Shown here: in pieces, positions 1 to 9,910 of the stretch
How the letters are laid out: every line of letters starts with the position of its first letter
Numbering within the stretch: position 1 is the stretch's first letter
Source: Nonomuraea sediminis
GTDB lineage: Bacteria; Actinomycetota; Actinomycetes; Streptosporangiales; Streptosporangiaceae
Length of the DNA: 64,000 bases
Assembly: GCF_018531495.1 (NCBI RefSeq)
Contig: NZ_JAHDTI010000022.1
Span: 1 to 64,000 of the forward strand
Direction: 5' to 3'
The notes under the pieces: generated by a model
Told to the model about the DNA's origin: nothing
Database searches by the model: none
Seen by the model: the letters and a program-made list of their open reading frames with translations, nothing else
Program-made: the position numbers and the translations under genes

Positions 1-123
1 GACTCCGGGATACCGGGGCCTGTGAAGCGTCAAGCATCCTGTCCCACAGTCTCGCCCGCGCCCGCGCTGCGAGCTGCTGCGTAAGCAGCACAGGAATCCT
101 CCACATTCATGCGGAGGAGCACG

Positions 124-828
124 TCAAGAGAACGGCCCTGACCTGACGAGCTTCCTGGCCTCGTCGGCGCCCGTGGGGCCGGTGCCGAACGACGGGCACA
201 GCGCGGCCAGCGGGCAGACGCCGCAGGCGGGCTTGCGCGAGTGGCAGATGCGCCGCCCGTGCCAGATCACCCGGTGGGAGAAGACCGTCCACTCGCGCTT
301 GGGGATCAGCTCGCCCACGATGTGCTCGATCTTGACGGGGTCGGTCTCGTCGGTCCAGCCGAAGCGCCTCACCAGGCGCTGGAAGTGGGTGTCGACGGTC
401 AGGCCAGGGACGCCGAAGGCGTTGCCGAGCACCACGTTGGCGGTCTTGCGGCCCACGCCCGGCAGTTTGACCAGGTCCTTCAGCTTGTCGGGCACCACGC
501 CGCCATGCTGGTCGCAGACGGCTTGGGCCATGCCGATGATGCTGTTGGTCTTGGCGCGGAAGAACCCGGTGGACTTGATGATCTCTTCCATCTCGGTCCT
601 GTCGGCCGCGGCGTAGTCCTCGACCGTCGGATACTTCGCGAACAGGATGGGGGTCACCATGTTGACCCGCTTGTCGGTGCACTGGGCCGACAGGATGGTC
701 GCGACCAGGAGCTCGAGCGGGCTGCCGAAGTCCAGCTCGCAGTGGGCGTCGGGGTAGGTGTCCGCCAGGATCCGATTCATCCGGCGTGCTCGCCGTACCA
801 AACCCAGCCGTGTCTCGGGCTTCGCCAT
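124..828 (-). CDS. nth: Endonuclease III (DNA glycosylase/AP lyase)
   Basis: Base-excision repair enzyme that removes oxidised pyrimidines and cleaves the abasic site. The 234-residue product has the full family architecture: helix-hairpin-helix LPGVGRKTA at about residues 122-130 with the expected catalytic Lys128, catalytic Asp146 in the VDTH motif, and a C-terminal [4Fe-4S] cluster C195-X6-C202-X2-C205-X5-C211 with exactly the classical spacing. Longer upstream reading is not protein-like; the ATG at 828 begins MAKPETRLG and has a TACTCT box six bases before it (840-835), so a leaderless transcript is likely. Small stem-loops at about 75-90 and 97-118 could end the transcript. All key residues are present; assignment is secure. 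Confidence 0.96.
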   Translation of the reverse strand: MAKPETRLGLVRRARRMNRILADTYPDAHCELDFGSPLELLVATILSAQCTDKRVNMVTPILFAKYPTVEDYAAADRTEMEEIIKSTGFFRAKTNSIIGMAQAVCDQHGGVVPDKLKDLVKLPGVGRKTANVVLGNAFGVPGLTVDTHFQRLVRRFGWTDETDPVKIEHIVGELIPKREWTVFSHRVIWHGRRICHSRKPACGVCPLAALCPSFGTGPTGADEARKLVRSGPFS

Positions 829-904
829 GTGGCCAGAGTAGAGCCTCCGGCGATCCGAGCGACCGTCCACTCGGCCGCGCCTGTCGCTCCTAGAATTCAC
901 AGCC

Positions 905-1354
905 ATGTCGCCTGTATGGCCGATCGCGGGACGGGCGGCGGAGATCGGGCGCATCCGCGGCTGGGCGGCCACGGCCGTACGAGACGTGGCGGGCAGCGCA
1001 CTGGTCGTCGACGACGCGCACCTGCTCGACGCGGCGTCCGCCGCGTTGCTGCCCCAGCCGGCCGAGGGCGGGACGCGGCTGCTCGTCACGGTCCGCACAG
1101 GCGAGCCGTGCCCCGACGCGGTCACCTCCCTCTGGCGGGAAGGCGGGGCGGAACGCATCGAGGTCGGCCCCCTCGACCGGGACGCGATCACGACCGTGCT
1201 GGAGTCGGCGCTCGAGGGCCCGGTGGCCGAGCCGGCTCCACCCGACCGAGCACACTCCGGGCCACGCGTCAGTGCCCGGGGTAGCCGGGGATCTGGCGAC
1301 GCTGCGAGACGTTGGCCGCCCAGTGCGCCAAGTCGAAGCAGACGGCGAGGATGA
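905..1354 (+). pseudogene. Remnant of a LuxR-family AAA-type regulator
   Basis: The frame reads like the start of a large LuxR-type ATPase regulator (IAGRAAEIGRI, then a Walker-B-like VVDDAHLLDAAS, then LLVTVRTGEPCPDA and IEVGPLDRDAI). The Walker A region that should lie between the first two blocks is missing, and everything after about position 1245, including all helical repeats and the HTH, is gone; the remaining codons to 1354 are unrelated and run antisense over the neighbouring gene. Intact relatives are about 800-900 residues. I infer two deletions of a once full-length gene. A TAGAAT box at 891-896, eight bases before the ATG, shows the old promoter survives, so a short peptide may still be made. 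Confidence 0.55.
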
Positions 1355-1562
1355 TCCAGAACCAGTCCCAGCCACGCAGGCCGAACCCCGGGGTGTAGAG
1401 GATCACGTAGATCAGGGTCGTGAACGGCAGGAAGATGATGCCGAGCACCGTGAAGAACCAGCTGGAGAAGGCGGCGTTGACCAACGCGGGTCGAGCGATC
1501 CAGATCATGACTACCGCGATGCGAGGAAAGAACCCGGCGAACGCTGCGAACAGGCAACCCAT
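1269..1562 (-). CDS. Small multi-pass membrane protein
   Basis: Encodes 97 residues, mostly hydrophobic, with about three predicted membrane segments (roughly residues 3-22, 32-58 and 64-85) and a Trp-rich third segment (WDWFWIILAVC). I do not recognise a named domain, but short membrane proteins of this pattern (FFPR near the start, FLPFTTLIYV in the middle) are familiar in actinobacteria. The stop lies inside the tail of the LuxR remnant on the other strand, so the deletion that truncated that regulator may have placed the two next to each other. No functional prediction is made. Confidence 0.7.
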   Translation of the reverse strand: MGCLFAAFAGFFPRIAVVMIWIARPALVNAAFSSWFFTVLGIIFLPFTTLIYVILYTPGFGLRGWDWFWIILAVCFDLAHWAANVSQRRQIPGYPGH

Positions 1563-1669
1563 AACCGCTATGTGCCTGGATGTGCGGCTTCATAGCTCCA
1601 TGGGACTGCAAAGTGTCCGGCGCGGGCAGCCCATCGGAGGCCCGGGGCGGCCTGGGTCTGCGCGCTGAG

Positions 1670-1700
1670 AAGCCCGCGTCCCTGTGGGGGACGCGGGCTT
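1670..1700 (-). terminator. Hairpin terminator after acs
   Basis: A perfect 12-bp stem (AAGCCCGCGTCC at 1670-1681 with its complement at 1689-1700) and a 7-base loop lie 16 bases past the acs stop. There is no T-tract, which is common for high-GC terminators. Confidence 0.75.
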
Positions 1701-1716
1701 CGGGTGGCTCGCCGTA

Positions 1717-3687
<1,971 letters not shown>

Positions 3688-3975
3688 TTCGTGCTCCTTC
3701 TATGGCCAGATGGGATAGGTCGTGTCTCACTTCACCAGCTCACGGGCTCCGGACACAAGAGGTCTAGACAGGTCCGTACCTGAGGGCGATCTGACCGGTT
3801 CGCTTACCAGATGGCATGACAACTGCGATTAAACCGTTGTAATCCTGAAATCCGATAAAGATGGAACGGGCCAATTGGGGTCCATTATGGGCCCCCATTG
3901 ATCTGCGGTACGGCGGGCGGGTCGTAAGCGCGCTCGGATGGGTTGTCGGCGGCGTGGCGGCGGGCAAGTGTCATC
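3688..3975. other. Intergenic region between acs and the Fic-like gene
   Basis: No convincing gene. The stretch at about 3790-3880 is AT-richer than its surroundings and probably holds the acs promoter (read leftwards), but I could not pick a -35/-10 pair with confidence. Confidence 0.4.
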
Positions 3976-4050
3976 GACTCGCCGGAAGCGCCGGTCGCGG
4001 GTCCCCGGCCGGAGTGCGGCGGGCGGCCGGTGGGCGTGGCCTTGCCGTAC
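3976..4050 (+). repeat. Dispersed ~75-bp intergenic repeat, copy A
   Basis: Forward copy of a repeat also found at 22878-22951 (reverse) and 38711-38778 (forward). Shared blocks, in order: GGAAGCGCCGG, CGCGGG, GCGGCGGGCGGCCGG and a terminal GCCGTAC. Copies A and B align along nearly their whole length. It lies in the gap before the Fic-like gene. Confidence 0.75.
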
Positions 4051-4079
4051 CTCTTAGGAGAGAGGTCTGTACTGGCCGG

Positions 4080-4085
4080 TAGGGT
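4080..4085 (+). promoter_or_regulatory. Leaderless -10 box of the Fic-like gene
   Basis: TAGGGT ends six bases before the GTG start at 4092, so transcription would begin at or next to the start codon; no Shine-Dalgarno sequence is present. Confidence 0.55.
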
Positions 4086-4091
4086 CGAGCT

Positions 4092-4817
4092 GTGAGCGAT
4101 CCCCTGGCCGTCATCGCGCGGTTGCCCGGCGTCGAGGACGCGGTGGACGAGGCGCGGCAGGCCGTCGACAGGCTGTACCGGCATCGTGTGCTGCGGCGCG
4201 CGAGCCCCGCCGTCTCGGCGGAGTCGTCGCTGCGCGGCGCGCGGGCGTCGGCGGCGATCGAGGGGGCCGACGTGGCGCTCGACGCGCTGCGGCGGGACGA
4301 GGTGCGCGATCCTGTGGTGCAGGGCGCGTTGCGGGCGTCCGCGGAGCTCGGGCGGCTGGGGTCCACGTGGCGGCGCGCGCCCAGGCAGGTGCTCGCGCGG
4401 TTGCACAGCGTGGCCGCGGCGGGCCTGGTGGACGAGTCGGAGCTCGGTCGGCCCACGTCGTCGCCCGAGCGGATGAACGGCCTGTTCGAGCTGCTCGAGG
4501 CGCCCACCAAGGCGCCGGCGCTGGTACTGGCGGCGATCGTGCACGCGGAGCTGGCCGTGGTGCGGCCGTTCGGGAGCGCCGACGGGGTCGTCGCGCGGGC
4601 CGCCGAGCGGCTGACGCTGGTGGAGTACGGGCTCGACCCGAAGTCGCTGGCCGTCGTGGAGGTCGGGCATCTGGAGCTGCCCTACGAGGAGGGGCTGGAG
4701 GCCTATCGCACGGGGACGCGCGAGGGCGTGGCGCGATGGGTACAGCAATGTGCCTCAGCGGTCACCCTGGGCGTGCGCGAGGCGACGGCCATCTGCGAGG
4801 CGCTCCAGCGGGGTTGA
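4092..4817 (+). CDS. Degenerate Fic-family protein
   Basis: A 241-residue soluble protein with the outline of a Fic (AMP-transferase) fold. Residues 52-58 (ASAAIEG) resemble the self-inhibitory helix motif S/T-x-x-x-E-G, and residues 157-170 occupy the place of the Fic core HPFxxGNGRxxR but read VRPFGSADGVVARA: the catalytic His is Arg, and the GNGR anion hole is lost. Either the protein has lost adenylylation and keeps a structural or regulatory role, or its chemistry differs. The gene precedes the 6C RNA and the ssd/tad cluster, as I recall for its Streptomyces counterpart. Start GTG is set by the leaderless -10 box. Confidence 0.75.
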   Translation: MSDPLAVIARLPGVEDAVDEARQAVDRLYRHRVLRRASPAVSAESSLRGARASAAIEGADVALDALRRDEVRDPVVQGALRASAELGRLGSTWRRAPRQVLARLHSVAAAGLVDESELGRPTSSPERMNGLFELLEAPTKAPALVLAAIVHAELAVVRPFGSADGVVARAAERLTLVEYGLDPKSLAVVEVGHLELPYEEGLEAYRTGTREGVARWVQQCASAVTLGVREATAICEALQRG

Positions 4818-5249
4818 GGGCATAGCTGACGGCGCCTCGGAGAGAGACGCCGTCTGCCGGTGCGTCACACCGGGTTACCAAGCGTGCACCTGTATTCGTC
4901 GGATCGGGTCAAGCCCGTCTCGACGCGCCTCCCGCGGCTGGTCGCGCGTGGGTGCCCGGCTGACGCACCCGGACAAGTGGTCCGTGTCACCTTTCTACGA
5001 CGGATTCGCCCTGATGGGAACCCCTGGCACCAAGACCTTTACCCGGGTGTGGACCGCCACCGCGCCCATCACGCTCCGTAACCGCCTTTATGTGATCGTT
5101 ATGGGGCGGCGAAAAAACTTGGCGAAAATACGAGATTGCTCCTCGACGAAACTCGAGTCGATCGGGCAGCATACGGGGGTATCTCCCGAAACTGGAGCGA
5201 CTGTGCACGGGATAGCTTTGCAAGTCCCTTGCCATGCTCTGGTCAAGTG
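4818..5249 (+). other. Gene-poor region upstream of the 6C RNA
   Basis: No reading frame here looks like protein. The DNA is slightly AT-richer towards 5090-5250. It separates the Fic-like stop from the structured RNA and presumably carries the RNA promoter; a weak TTGCAA/TCAAGT pair at 5218 and 5243 is the best candidate I see, with a long 19-base spacer. Confidence 0.3.
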
Positions 5250-5349
5250 TTGAAAGCTTTCTTCTGAAACGGGACCGGCTCTACCCCCCCGGAGCCGGAC
5301 CGGTCAGGCGACCCCCGCTCTCCCCCCCGGCGGGGGTCGCCCCTTTTTT
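5250..5349 (+). ncRNA. 6C RNA (actinobacterial small RNA)
   Basis: Two consecutive hairpins each carry a run of seven cytosines in the loop, the hallmark of 6C RNA. Hairpin 1: CCGGCTC (5275-5281) pairs with 5292-5298 around a loop with C7. Hairpin 2: GCGACCCCCGC (5308-5318) pairs with 5330-5340, again around C7, followed by TTTTTT at 5344-5349, so it doubles as an intrinsic terminator. Location supports it: 6C RNA is known beside ssd-type genes (scr3559 region in Streptomyces coelicolor; B11/ncRv13660c near Rv3660c in Mycobacterium tuberculosis). The 5' end is a guess. Known homologues bind mRNAs through the C-rich loops and affect growth or sporulation. Confidence 0.85.
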
Positions 5350-5373
5350 CCACAGGGTCCGCGGCTGTCCACA
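5346..5373 (+). promoter_or_regulatory. Two DnaA-box-like sequences before ssd
   Basis: TTTTCCACA (5346-5354) and CTGTCCACA (5365-5373) each lie within one or two mismatches of the actinobacterial DnaA box TTGTCCACA. They sit between the 6C terminator and the ssd start. Function is inferred only. Confidence 0.35.
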
Positions 5374-5425
5374 GAACGCCGCTCGGCTCACCGCAGCCGT
5401 GCCCGGCCGGCGCATCGTGTGGGCC

Positions 5426-6454
5426 ATGAACCGTCCACTGGTCATCACCGAGGATCGCGAGCTGCTCGACGACCTGGTCCGCATCGCCGCGGCCGCGGGC
5501 ACCACGCTCGACGTCTGCGACGCGCCCGCGCACGCCCGCCCGTTCTGGAACCTCGCGCCGCTGGTCGTGGTCGGCGGCGACCAGGCCGAGGCGGTGGCCG
5601 CGGCCGCGCCGCCCGCCCGCGACAGGGTGCTGGTGGTGACCCGCCAGGGCGCGGAGCCCGACGTCTGGCGCCGCTGCGTGGCGGTGGGCGCCCAGGGCGT
5701 GGTCGACCTCCCCGAGGGCGAGCGGCGGCTGGTGGAGGAGTTCGCCGACGCCATGGAGCCCGAGCCGCGTTCCGGCGAGGTGATCTGCGTGATCGGCGGG
5801 CGCGGCGGGGTGGGGGCCAGCGTGCTGTCGGCCTGCCTGGCGCTGCGCGCCTCCGCCGACGGGCTGCGCACGCTGCTGGTCGACGCCGATCCGCTCGGCG
5901 GCGGCATCGACGCGCTGCTCGGCAGGGAGGAGTCCACCGGCGCGCGCTGGGCCGACCTGGTCTCGCGCGAGGGCAGGGTCGGCTCGTCCGCGTTGCGCGC
6001 CGCCCTGCCGTCCTTCGGCGACCTGGCCGTGCTCTCCTTCCACCGCGGCGAGGTGCACGCCATTCCCGCCCAGGCCATGCGCTCGGTGCTCGAAGCCGGG
6101 CAGCGCGGCTTCGACCTGGTCGTGGCCGACCTGCCGCGCCATCTCGACCCGGCCGCGATCGAGGCGCTCGGCCGGGCCGACGACACCTACCTCGTGGTCA
6201 CCGCCGACGTCCGCGGCGTGCTGGCCGCCGCCCAGGTGCTCGGCGAGGTCAGCCGCCACACGGCCGACGTGCGGGCCGTCATCAGGCCCGGCGTGCTCGA
6301 CGAGGAGGCGGTGACCGGCTCGCTCGGCATCCCGCTCGCCGGTCACCTCCCCGACCAGCCCCGGCTCACGGCCACGCTCAACCGCGGCGAGCTGCCCCGG
6401 CTCGGCCCGCGTACCGTCCTGGGCGGCCTCTGCTCGTCCCTGCTGCGCTCATGA
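5426..6454 (+). CDS. ssd: Septum-site-determining/TadZ-like P-loop ATPase (Ssd)
   Basis: A 342-residue MinD/CpaE-superfamily protein, first gene of the tad cluster. Residues 1-110 form a receiver-like N-terminal domain without an obvious phospho-acceptor cluster; residues 117-342 form the ATPase. The deviant Walker A reads GGRGGVGAS (124-132), with no P-loop lysine where MinD has GKT, as I recall for other Ssd proteins, and LLVDADPLGGG at 150-160 is the A' motif. In tad systems TadZ localises the secretion ATPase to the pole; in mycobacteria Ssd inhibits septation. The ATG at 5426 fits the conserved start. Its stop overlaps the tadA start (ATGA, 6451-6454). Confidence 0.88.
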   Translation: MNRPLVITEDRELLDDLVRIAAAAGTTLDVCDAPAHARPFWNLAPLVVVGGDQAEAVAAAAPPARDRVLVVTRQGAEPDVWRRCVAVGAQGVVDLPEGERRLVEEFADAMEPEPRSGEVICVIGGRGGVGASVLSACLALRASADGLRTLLVDADPLGGGIDALLGREESTGARWADLVSREGRVGSSALRAALPSFGDLAVLSFHRGEVHAIPAQAMRSVLEAGQRGFDLVVADLPRHLDPAAIEALGRADDTYLVVTADVRGVLAAAQVLGEVSRHTADVRAVIRPGVLDEEAVTGSLGIPLAGHLPDQPRLTATLNRGELPRLGPRTVLGGLCSSLLRS

Positions 6455-7584
6455 TCTCTCCCGAGCTGGTCGAGGCGGTCCGGGTACGGCTGGCCAGGGC
6501 GGGCGTCGAGCCGAGCGCCGCCCAGGTCGCCGTGGCGCTGCGGGCCGAGCGTTCTGTGTACGGCGACGCCGAGATCCTGGCCGTGGCCAGGGCGCTGTGC
6601 GCCGACCTGATCGGCGCGGGGCCGCTCGAGCCGCTGCTGGCCGAGCCTGAGGTGACCGACGTCCTGGTGAACGGGCCGCGCGAGGTCTGGGTCGACGACG
6701 GGCACGGCCTGCGGCGGACCACTGTGACGTTTCCCGACGACGGCGCGGTCCGGCGGCTGGCCCAGCGTCTGGCGGCCGCGGCCGGGCGGCGGCTCGACGA
6801 CGCCTCGCCGTACGTGGACGCCAGGCTCGCCGGCGGGGTCCGGCTGCACGCGGTGCTGCCGCCTGTGGCCTCGGGGGGCACGTGCGTGTCGCTCCGGCTG
6901 CCGCCGCGGCGCACGTTCTCGCTTCCTGACCTGGTGGACGGTCCTGCTCTCGAGGTGCTGTCCGCCGTGGTGTCGGCGCGGCTGGCGTTCCTGGTGACCG
7001 GGGGCACCGGCACGGGCAAGACGACCCTGCTGTCGGCCCTGCTCTCGCTGGCCGACCCGGGCGAGCGGATCCTGCTGGTGGAGGACTCGGCGGAGCTGCG
7101 TCCCGCGCATCCGCACGTGGTCCGGCTCGAGTCCCGCCCGGCCAACCTCGAGGGGGCGGGCGGGGTGGGGCTGCGCGACCTCGTACGGCAGGCGCTGCGG
7201 ATGCGGCCCGATCGGGTGGTCGTGGGGGAGGTGCGTGGGTCGGAGGTCGTGGATCTCCTGGCCGCGTTGAACACCGGGCACGAGGGCGGGTGCGGGACTC
7301 TTCACGCCAATGCGGCGGGTGATGTGCCTGCCCGGTTGGAGGCTCTCGGGTGTGCGGCCGGGCTGAGCAGGGAGGCGGTGCACAGCCAGCTGGCCGCCGC
7401 GCTGGATGTGGTGATCCACCTGTCCCGTGCGGGCGGGCGTCGGAGGGTTTCGGAGGTTTGCCTGCTGGGGCGGGGGTCGGGTGGGTTCGTTGAGGCGGTT
7501 CCCGCGCTGGCGTTCGGGGTGGATGGGGGGATGCGGGTCGGCTCCGGGTATGCGGCCCTGCGGGAGCGGGTGGGGGGATGGTGA
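6451..7584 (+). CDS. tadA: TadA/CpaF-type pilus assembly ATPase
   Basis: Secretion-superfamily ATPase that powers assembly of Flp/Tad pili at the inner face of the membrane. The 377-residue protein has an N-terminal domain, Walker A GGTGTGKT at 184-191, an Asp/Glu box LLVEDSAEL at 208-216, Walker B RVVVGEVRG at 255-263 and the His box TGHEGGCGTLHA at 275-286. All catalytic motifs are intact. It starts inside the ssd stop and its own stop overlaps tadB by seven bases, so the three are translationally coupled. Slightly shorter than Caulobacter CpaF, as usual for actinobacterial members. Confidence 0.95.
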   Translation: MISPELVEAVRVRLARAGVEPSAAQVAVALRAERSVYGDAEILAVARALCADLIGAGPLEPLLAEPEVTDVLVNGPREVWVDDGHGLRRTTVTFPDDGAVRRLAQRLAAAAGRRLDDASPYVDARLAGGVRLHAVLPPVASGGTCVSLRLPPRRTFSLPDLVDGPALEVLSAVVSARLAFLVTGGTGTGKTTLLSALLSLADPGERILLVEDSAELRPAHPHVVRLESRPANLEGAGGVGLRDLVRQALRMRPDRVVVGEVRGSEVVDLLAALNTGHEGGCGTLHANAAGDVPARLEALGCAAGLSREAVHSQLAAALDVVIHLSRAGGRRRVSEVCLLGRGSGGFVEAVPALAFGVDGGMRVGSGYAALRERVGGW

Positions 7585-8279
7585 TCGTCGCGCTGCTGGC
7601 CGGGGTGGCCGTCTGGGTGTGGACGGGGCCGGATGCGGCTGCTGTGCGGTTGGCGGGGCTGGTGCCGGGACGCCGGAAATTTCGGTTTACGTCCCTGGTG
7701 CGGCGGCCGAGTCGTTCCCGGCGGGCGGAGGTCTGGCGGCGGGCTTCGATCGAGCTGTGCCAGGCGTTGTCCGCCGAGCTGGCCGCCGGCCGTACTCCCG
7801 GGGAGGCGATGGCCAGGGCTGTGGGTGCGGTCGGTTTCCCCGACCCTGCGTCCCCGCGTCCGCTGCTGGCCGCGGCCCGCGACGGCGGCGACGTGTCCGC
7901 GGCCTTGCTCGCCCTCGCCCCCGGCGCTGGCGGTGAGGGCCTGCGCCGCCTGGCCGCCTGCTGGAACGTCAGCGTGACCGCGGGAGCCGGCCTGGCGGCC
8001 CTGGTGGAACGCGTGGCGACGACCCTGCGGCACGCCGAGTCCCACCGCCAGGACGTGGCCGCCCAACTGGCGGGCCCTCGTGCCACGGCCCGCATGCTCG
8101 CGGTACTTCCGGCGCTCGGGCTCCTCATGGGGGCGGGGCTGGGGATGCATCCGCTCGGGTTCCTCTTCGGCAGCCTTCCCGGGCTGGCCTGCCTGGTCGC
8201 CGGGACGGCCCTGGACGCCTGCGGCCTGTGGTGGACCCACCGCATGACCACCCAAGCCCTCCACGACGTCACCCCCTGA
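7578..8279 (+). CDS. tadB: TadB-like pilus assembly membrane protein
   Basis: Type II secretion F (GspF/TadB) family platform protein, 233 residues. An N-terminal membrane segment (residues 1-14), then the helical T2SSF domain at about 55-175 (ELCQALSAELAAGRTPGEAMARA is the typical cytoplasmic helix-turn-helix), followed by two hydrophobic segments near 180-200 and 203-222. It should sit in the membrane with TadC and contact the TadA ATPase. Overlaps tadA by seven bases. The start could be the ATG at 7578 or the next GTG; both give essentially the same protein. Confidence 0.9.
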   Translation: MVIVALLAGVAVWVWTGPDAAAVRLAGLVPGRRKFRFTSLVRRPSRSRRAEVWRRASIELCQALSAELAAGRTPGEAMARAVGAVGFPDPASPRPLLAAARDGGDVSAALLALAPGAGGEGLRRLAACWNVSVTAGAGLAALVERVATTLRHAESHRQDVAAQLAGPRATARMLAVLPALGLLMGAGLGMHPLGFLFGSLPGLACLVAGTALDACGLWWTHRMTTQALHDVTP

Positions 8280-8353
8280 CCGTGGTCGGCGGTGCGTTGC
8301 CGATCGCCTCCCGCGCACTGCCCGCCCGAACGCACCCCCATTCGTGACCTGAC

Positions 8354-9187
8354 GTGAGGAGTCGTCCCGTCGTGATCCTGCTCGCCCTGCTCTGCGCCTG
8401 TGCCGCGACCTGGCTCTGGATCCCACCTCCGATCGCTGCGGGCCGCCTGACCCGCCTTCTCCCACCTGGCGCCACCCGGCCGGATCCCACGTCCTCCGGC
8501 CCACCCGGATCTCCGGTGGCTCCGCCGTACCCCGTCGGCCCGACGAAGGCCGCGCAGAGCGCTCGCACGTTCGCCTCGCTACGCAAGCCGGACCGCCGTA
8601 CGGTCACCACGGCCACCCCCATCGCCGTCGCCTGCGGACTCCTGGTGGGCGGCATCCCCGGAATCGCGGCCGCCGGGGTCGCCTTCACCGTGACCACCCT
8701 GATCCTCAGCCACCGCGAATCCCCAGAATCCAAGCAGACCCGCGCCCGCCTGACCGCCGACCTCCCTTTCGCCGCCGACCTGATGGCCGCCTGCCTCCAA
8801 GCCGGCCACCCCATCCCCACAGCCACAGAAACAGTCGCTACCGCCATCAAAGGCCCACTCGGCGAACGCCTGTCCTGGATCAGCAGCCAACTCCGCCTGG
8901 GCGCCGATCCCGCCCCCACCTGGACCTACCTGACCACAGACCCACCCACGGCCCCCCTGGGCCGAACCATGAGCCGCTCCGCCCAAACCGGCGCCCCCGT
9001 AGCCGACGCCCTCACCCGCCTGGCCAACGAATCCCGAGAAGCCTCCCGCACGGCCGCCCTCGCAACGGCCCGCACCGTGGGCATCAAGGCCGTAGCCCCC
9101 CTCGGCCTCTGCTTCCTCCCAGCCTTCGTCCTCCTGGGCATCGTCCCGGTAGTAGCAGGCCTGGCCTCCACCATCACCCTCCCGTAA
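8354..9187 (+). CDS. tadC: TadC-like pilus assembly membrane protein
   Basis: Second T2SSF-family platform protein (277 residues) of the pilus machine. A signal-anchor-like segment at residues 6-25 is followed by a Pro-rich linker (about 35-65), a membrane hairpin at about 88-118, the T2SSF domain at about 130-235 (DLPFAADLMAACLQAGHPI) and a C-terminal segment at 243-272. It follows tadB after a 74-base gap with no terminator, so it belongs to the same transcript. The GTG at 8354 is the first usable start; a GTG a few codons later is possible. Confidence 0.88.
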   Translation: MRSRPVVILLALLCACAATWLWIPPPIAAGRLTRLLPPGATRPDPTSSGPPGSPVAPPYPVGPTKAAQSARTFASLRKPDRRTVTTATPIAVACGLLVGGIPGIAAAGVAFTVTTLILSHRESPESKQTRARLTADLPFAADLMAACLQAGHPIPTATETVATAIKGPLGERLSWISSQLRLGADPAPTWTYLTTDPPTAPLGRTMSRSAQTGAPVADALTRLANESREASRTAALATARTVGIKAVAPLGLCFLPAFVLLGIVPVVAGLASTITLP

Positions 9188-9232
9188 CCCCTCGATCCCG
9201 GCATTCAGACCTTCAGGACCTCAGAGCCCTCA

Positions 9233-9337
9233 GTTTCCACAGGCCCCCTCGCTCCGATGCTGTTGCCCTTGATGCCGAGTGGTCGGTCGCGGGCGGGTTA
9301 TCCACAGGCCAGGCCGGTCGAGGGTGGGTTGTCCACA
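9233..9337 (+). promoter_or_regulatory. Cluster of three DnaA-box-like sequences
   Basis: TTATCCACA (9298-9306, identical to the E. coli high-affinity box), TTGTCCACA (9329-9337, the Streptomyces consensus) and GTTTCCACA (9233-9241) lie on the same strand within 105 bases between tadC and the pilin-like gene. Matching sequence is seen directly; binding is inferred. Confidence 0.45.
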
Positions 9338-9433
9338 GAGCGGCGTTCGACTCCGCGACGCCATGGCCACGTCGACGACCCTTGGACTCCCAAACGCCGG
9401 ACGACCCGGCGCCCGAGCACCCGGGAGGCACCG

Positions 9434-9694
9434 ATGCACGACCTGCTCACCCGCACACCCAGCCCGGAGCCCCGCCCATCGTCGATGGCCACGCGCCTGC
9501 GGCACTGGTGGAAGGCCCGCCTGATCATGTACACGACCACCAACCAGGAACGAGGCATGTCCACCGCCGAGTACGCCGTGGGCACCATCGCCGCCTGCGC
9601 CTTCGCGGCCCTGCTCTTCAAGGTGGTCAGCAGTCCAGAGGTCCACGACATGCTCGCCAAACTCATCGACCGAGCCCTCAAGACCGCCGGATGA
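9434..9694 (+). CDS. Flp pilin-like protein (DUF4244)
   Basis: An 86-residue small protein that is probably the major pilin-like subunit. The prepilin signature is clear: after a basic leader comes ERG|MSTAEYAVGT, a glycine at the cleavage point and Glu at +5, then a hydrophobic helix (IAACAFAALLFKVV) and a short C-terminal tail. This pattern defines the DUF4244 family found in actinobacterial tad loci. The leader is long (about 42 residues), as in class IVb Flp systems of this group. The ATG at 9434 has GGAGG seven bases upstream; the longer upstream reading is rejected because it is not protein-like. Confidence 0.87.
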   Translation: MHDLLTRTPSPEPRPSSMATRLRHWWKARLIMYTTTNQERGMSTAEYAVGTIAACAFAALLFKVVSSPEVHDMLAKLIDRALKTAG

Positions 9695-9910
9695 CCCACC
9701 CCTCCACCAAGTCGGCCCGCCGAGCCACCCCGGCCCGGCGGCCGACCCCCACTACACACCAAGCCCCACACTCCCAACCTCCGAGAAATCCCCTACCTCC
9801 ACCGCAGACGACCGGTCTGCCTCCAACACCGAGAACCTCATGCCCTCCAGCCCTGAAGACCCCATGACCTCCAACACCGAGACCGAGGCACGCTCCGGCA
9901 CGAGCGCCGG

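Noticed and set aside
5284..5350. Simple terminator of the Fic-like gene instead of an RNA
   Set aside because: It lies about 490 bases past the Fic stop and is preceded by a second C-loop hairpin, which a terminator does not need.
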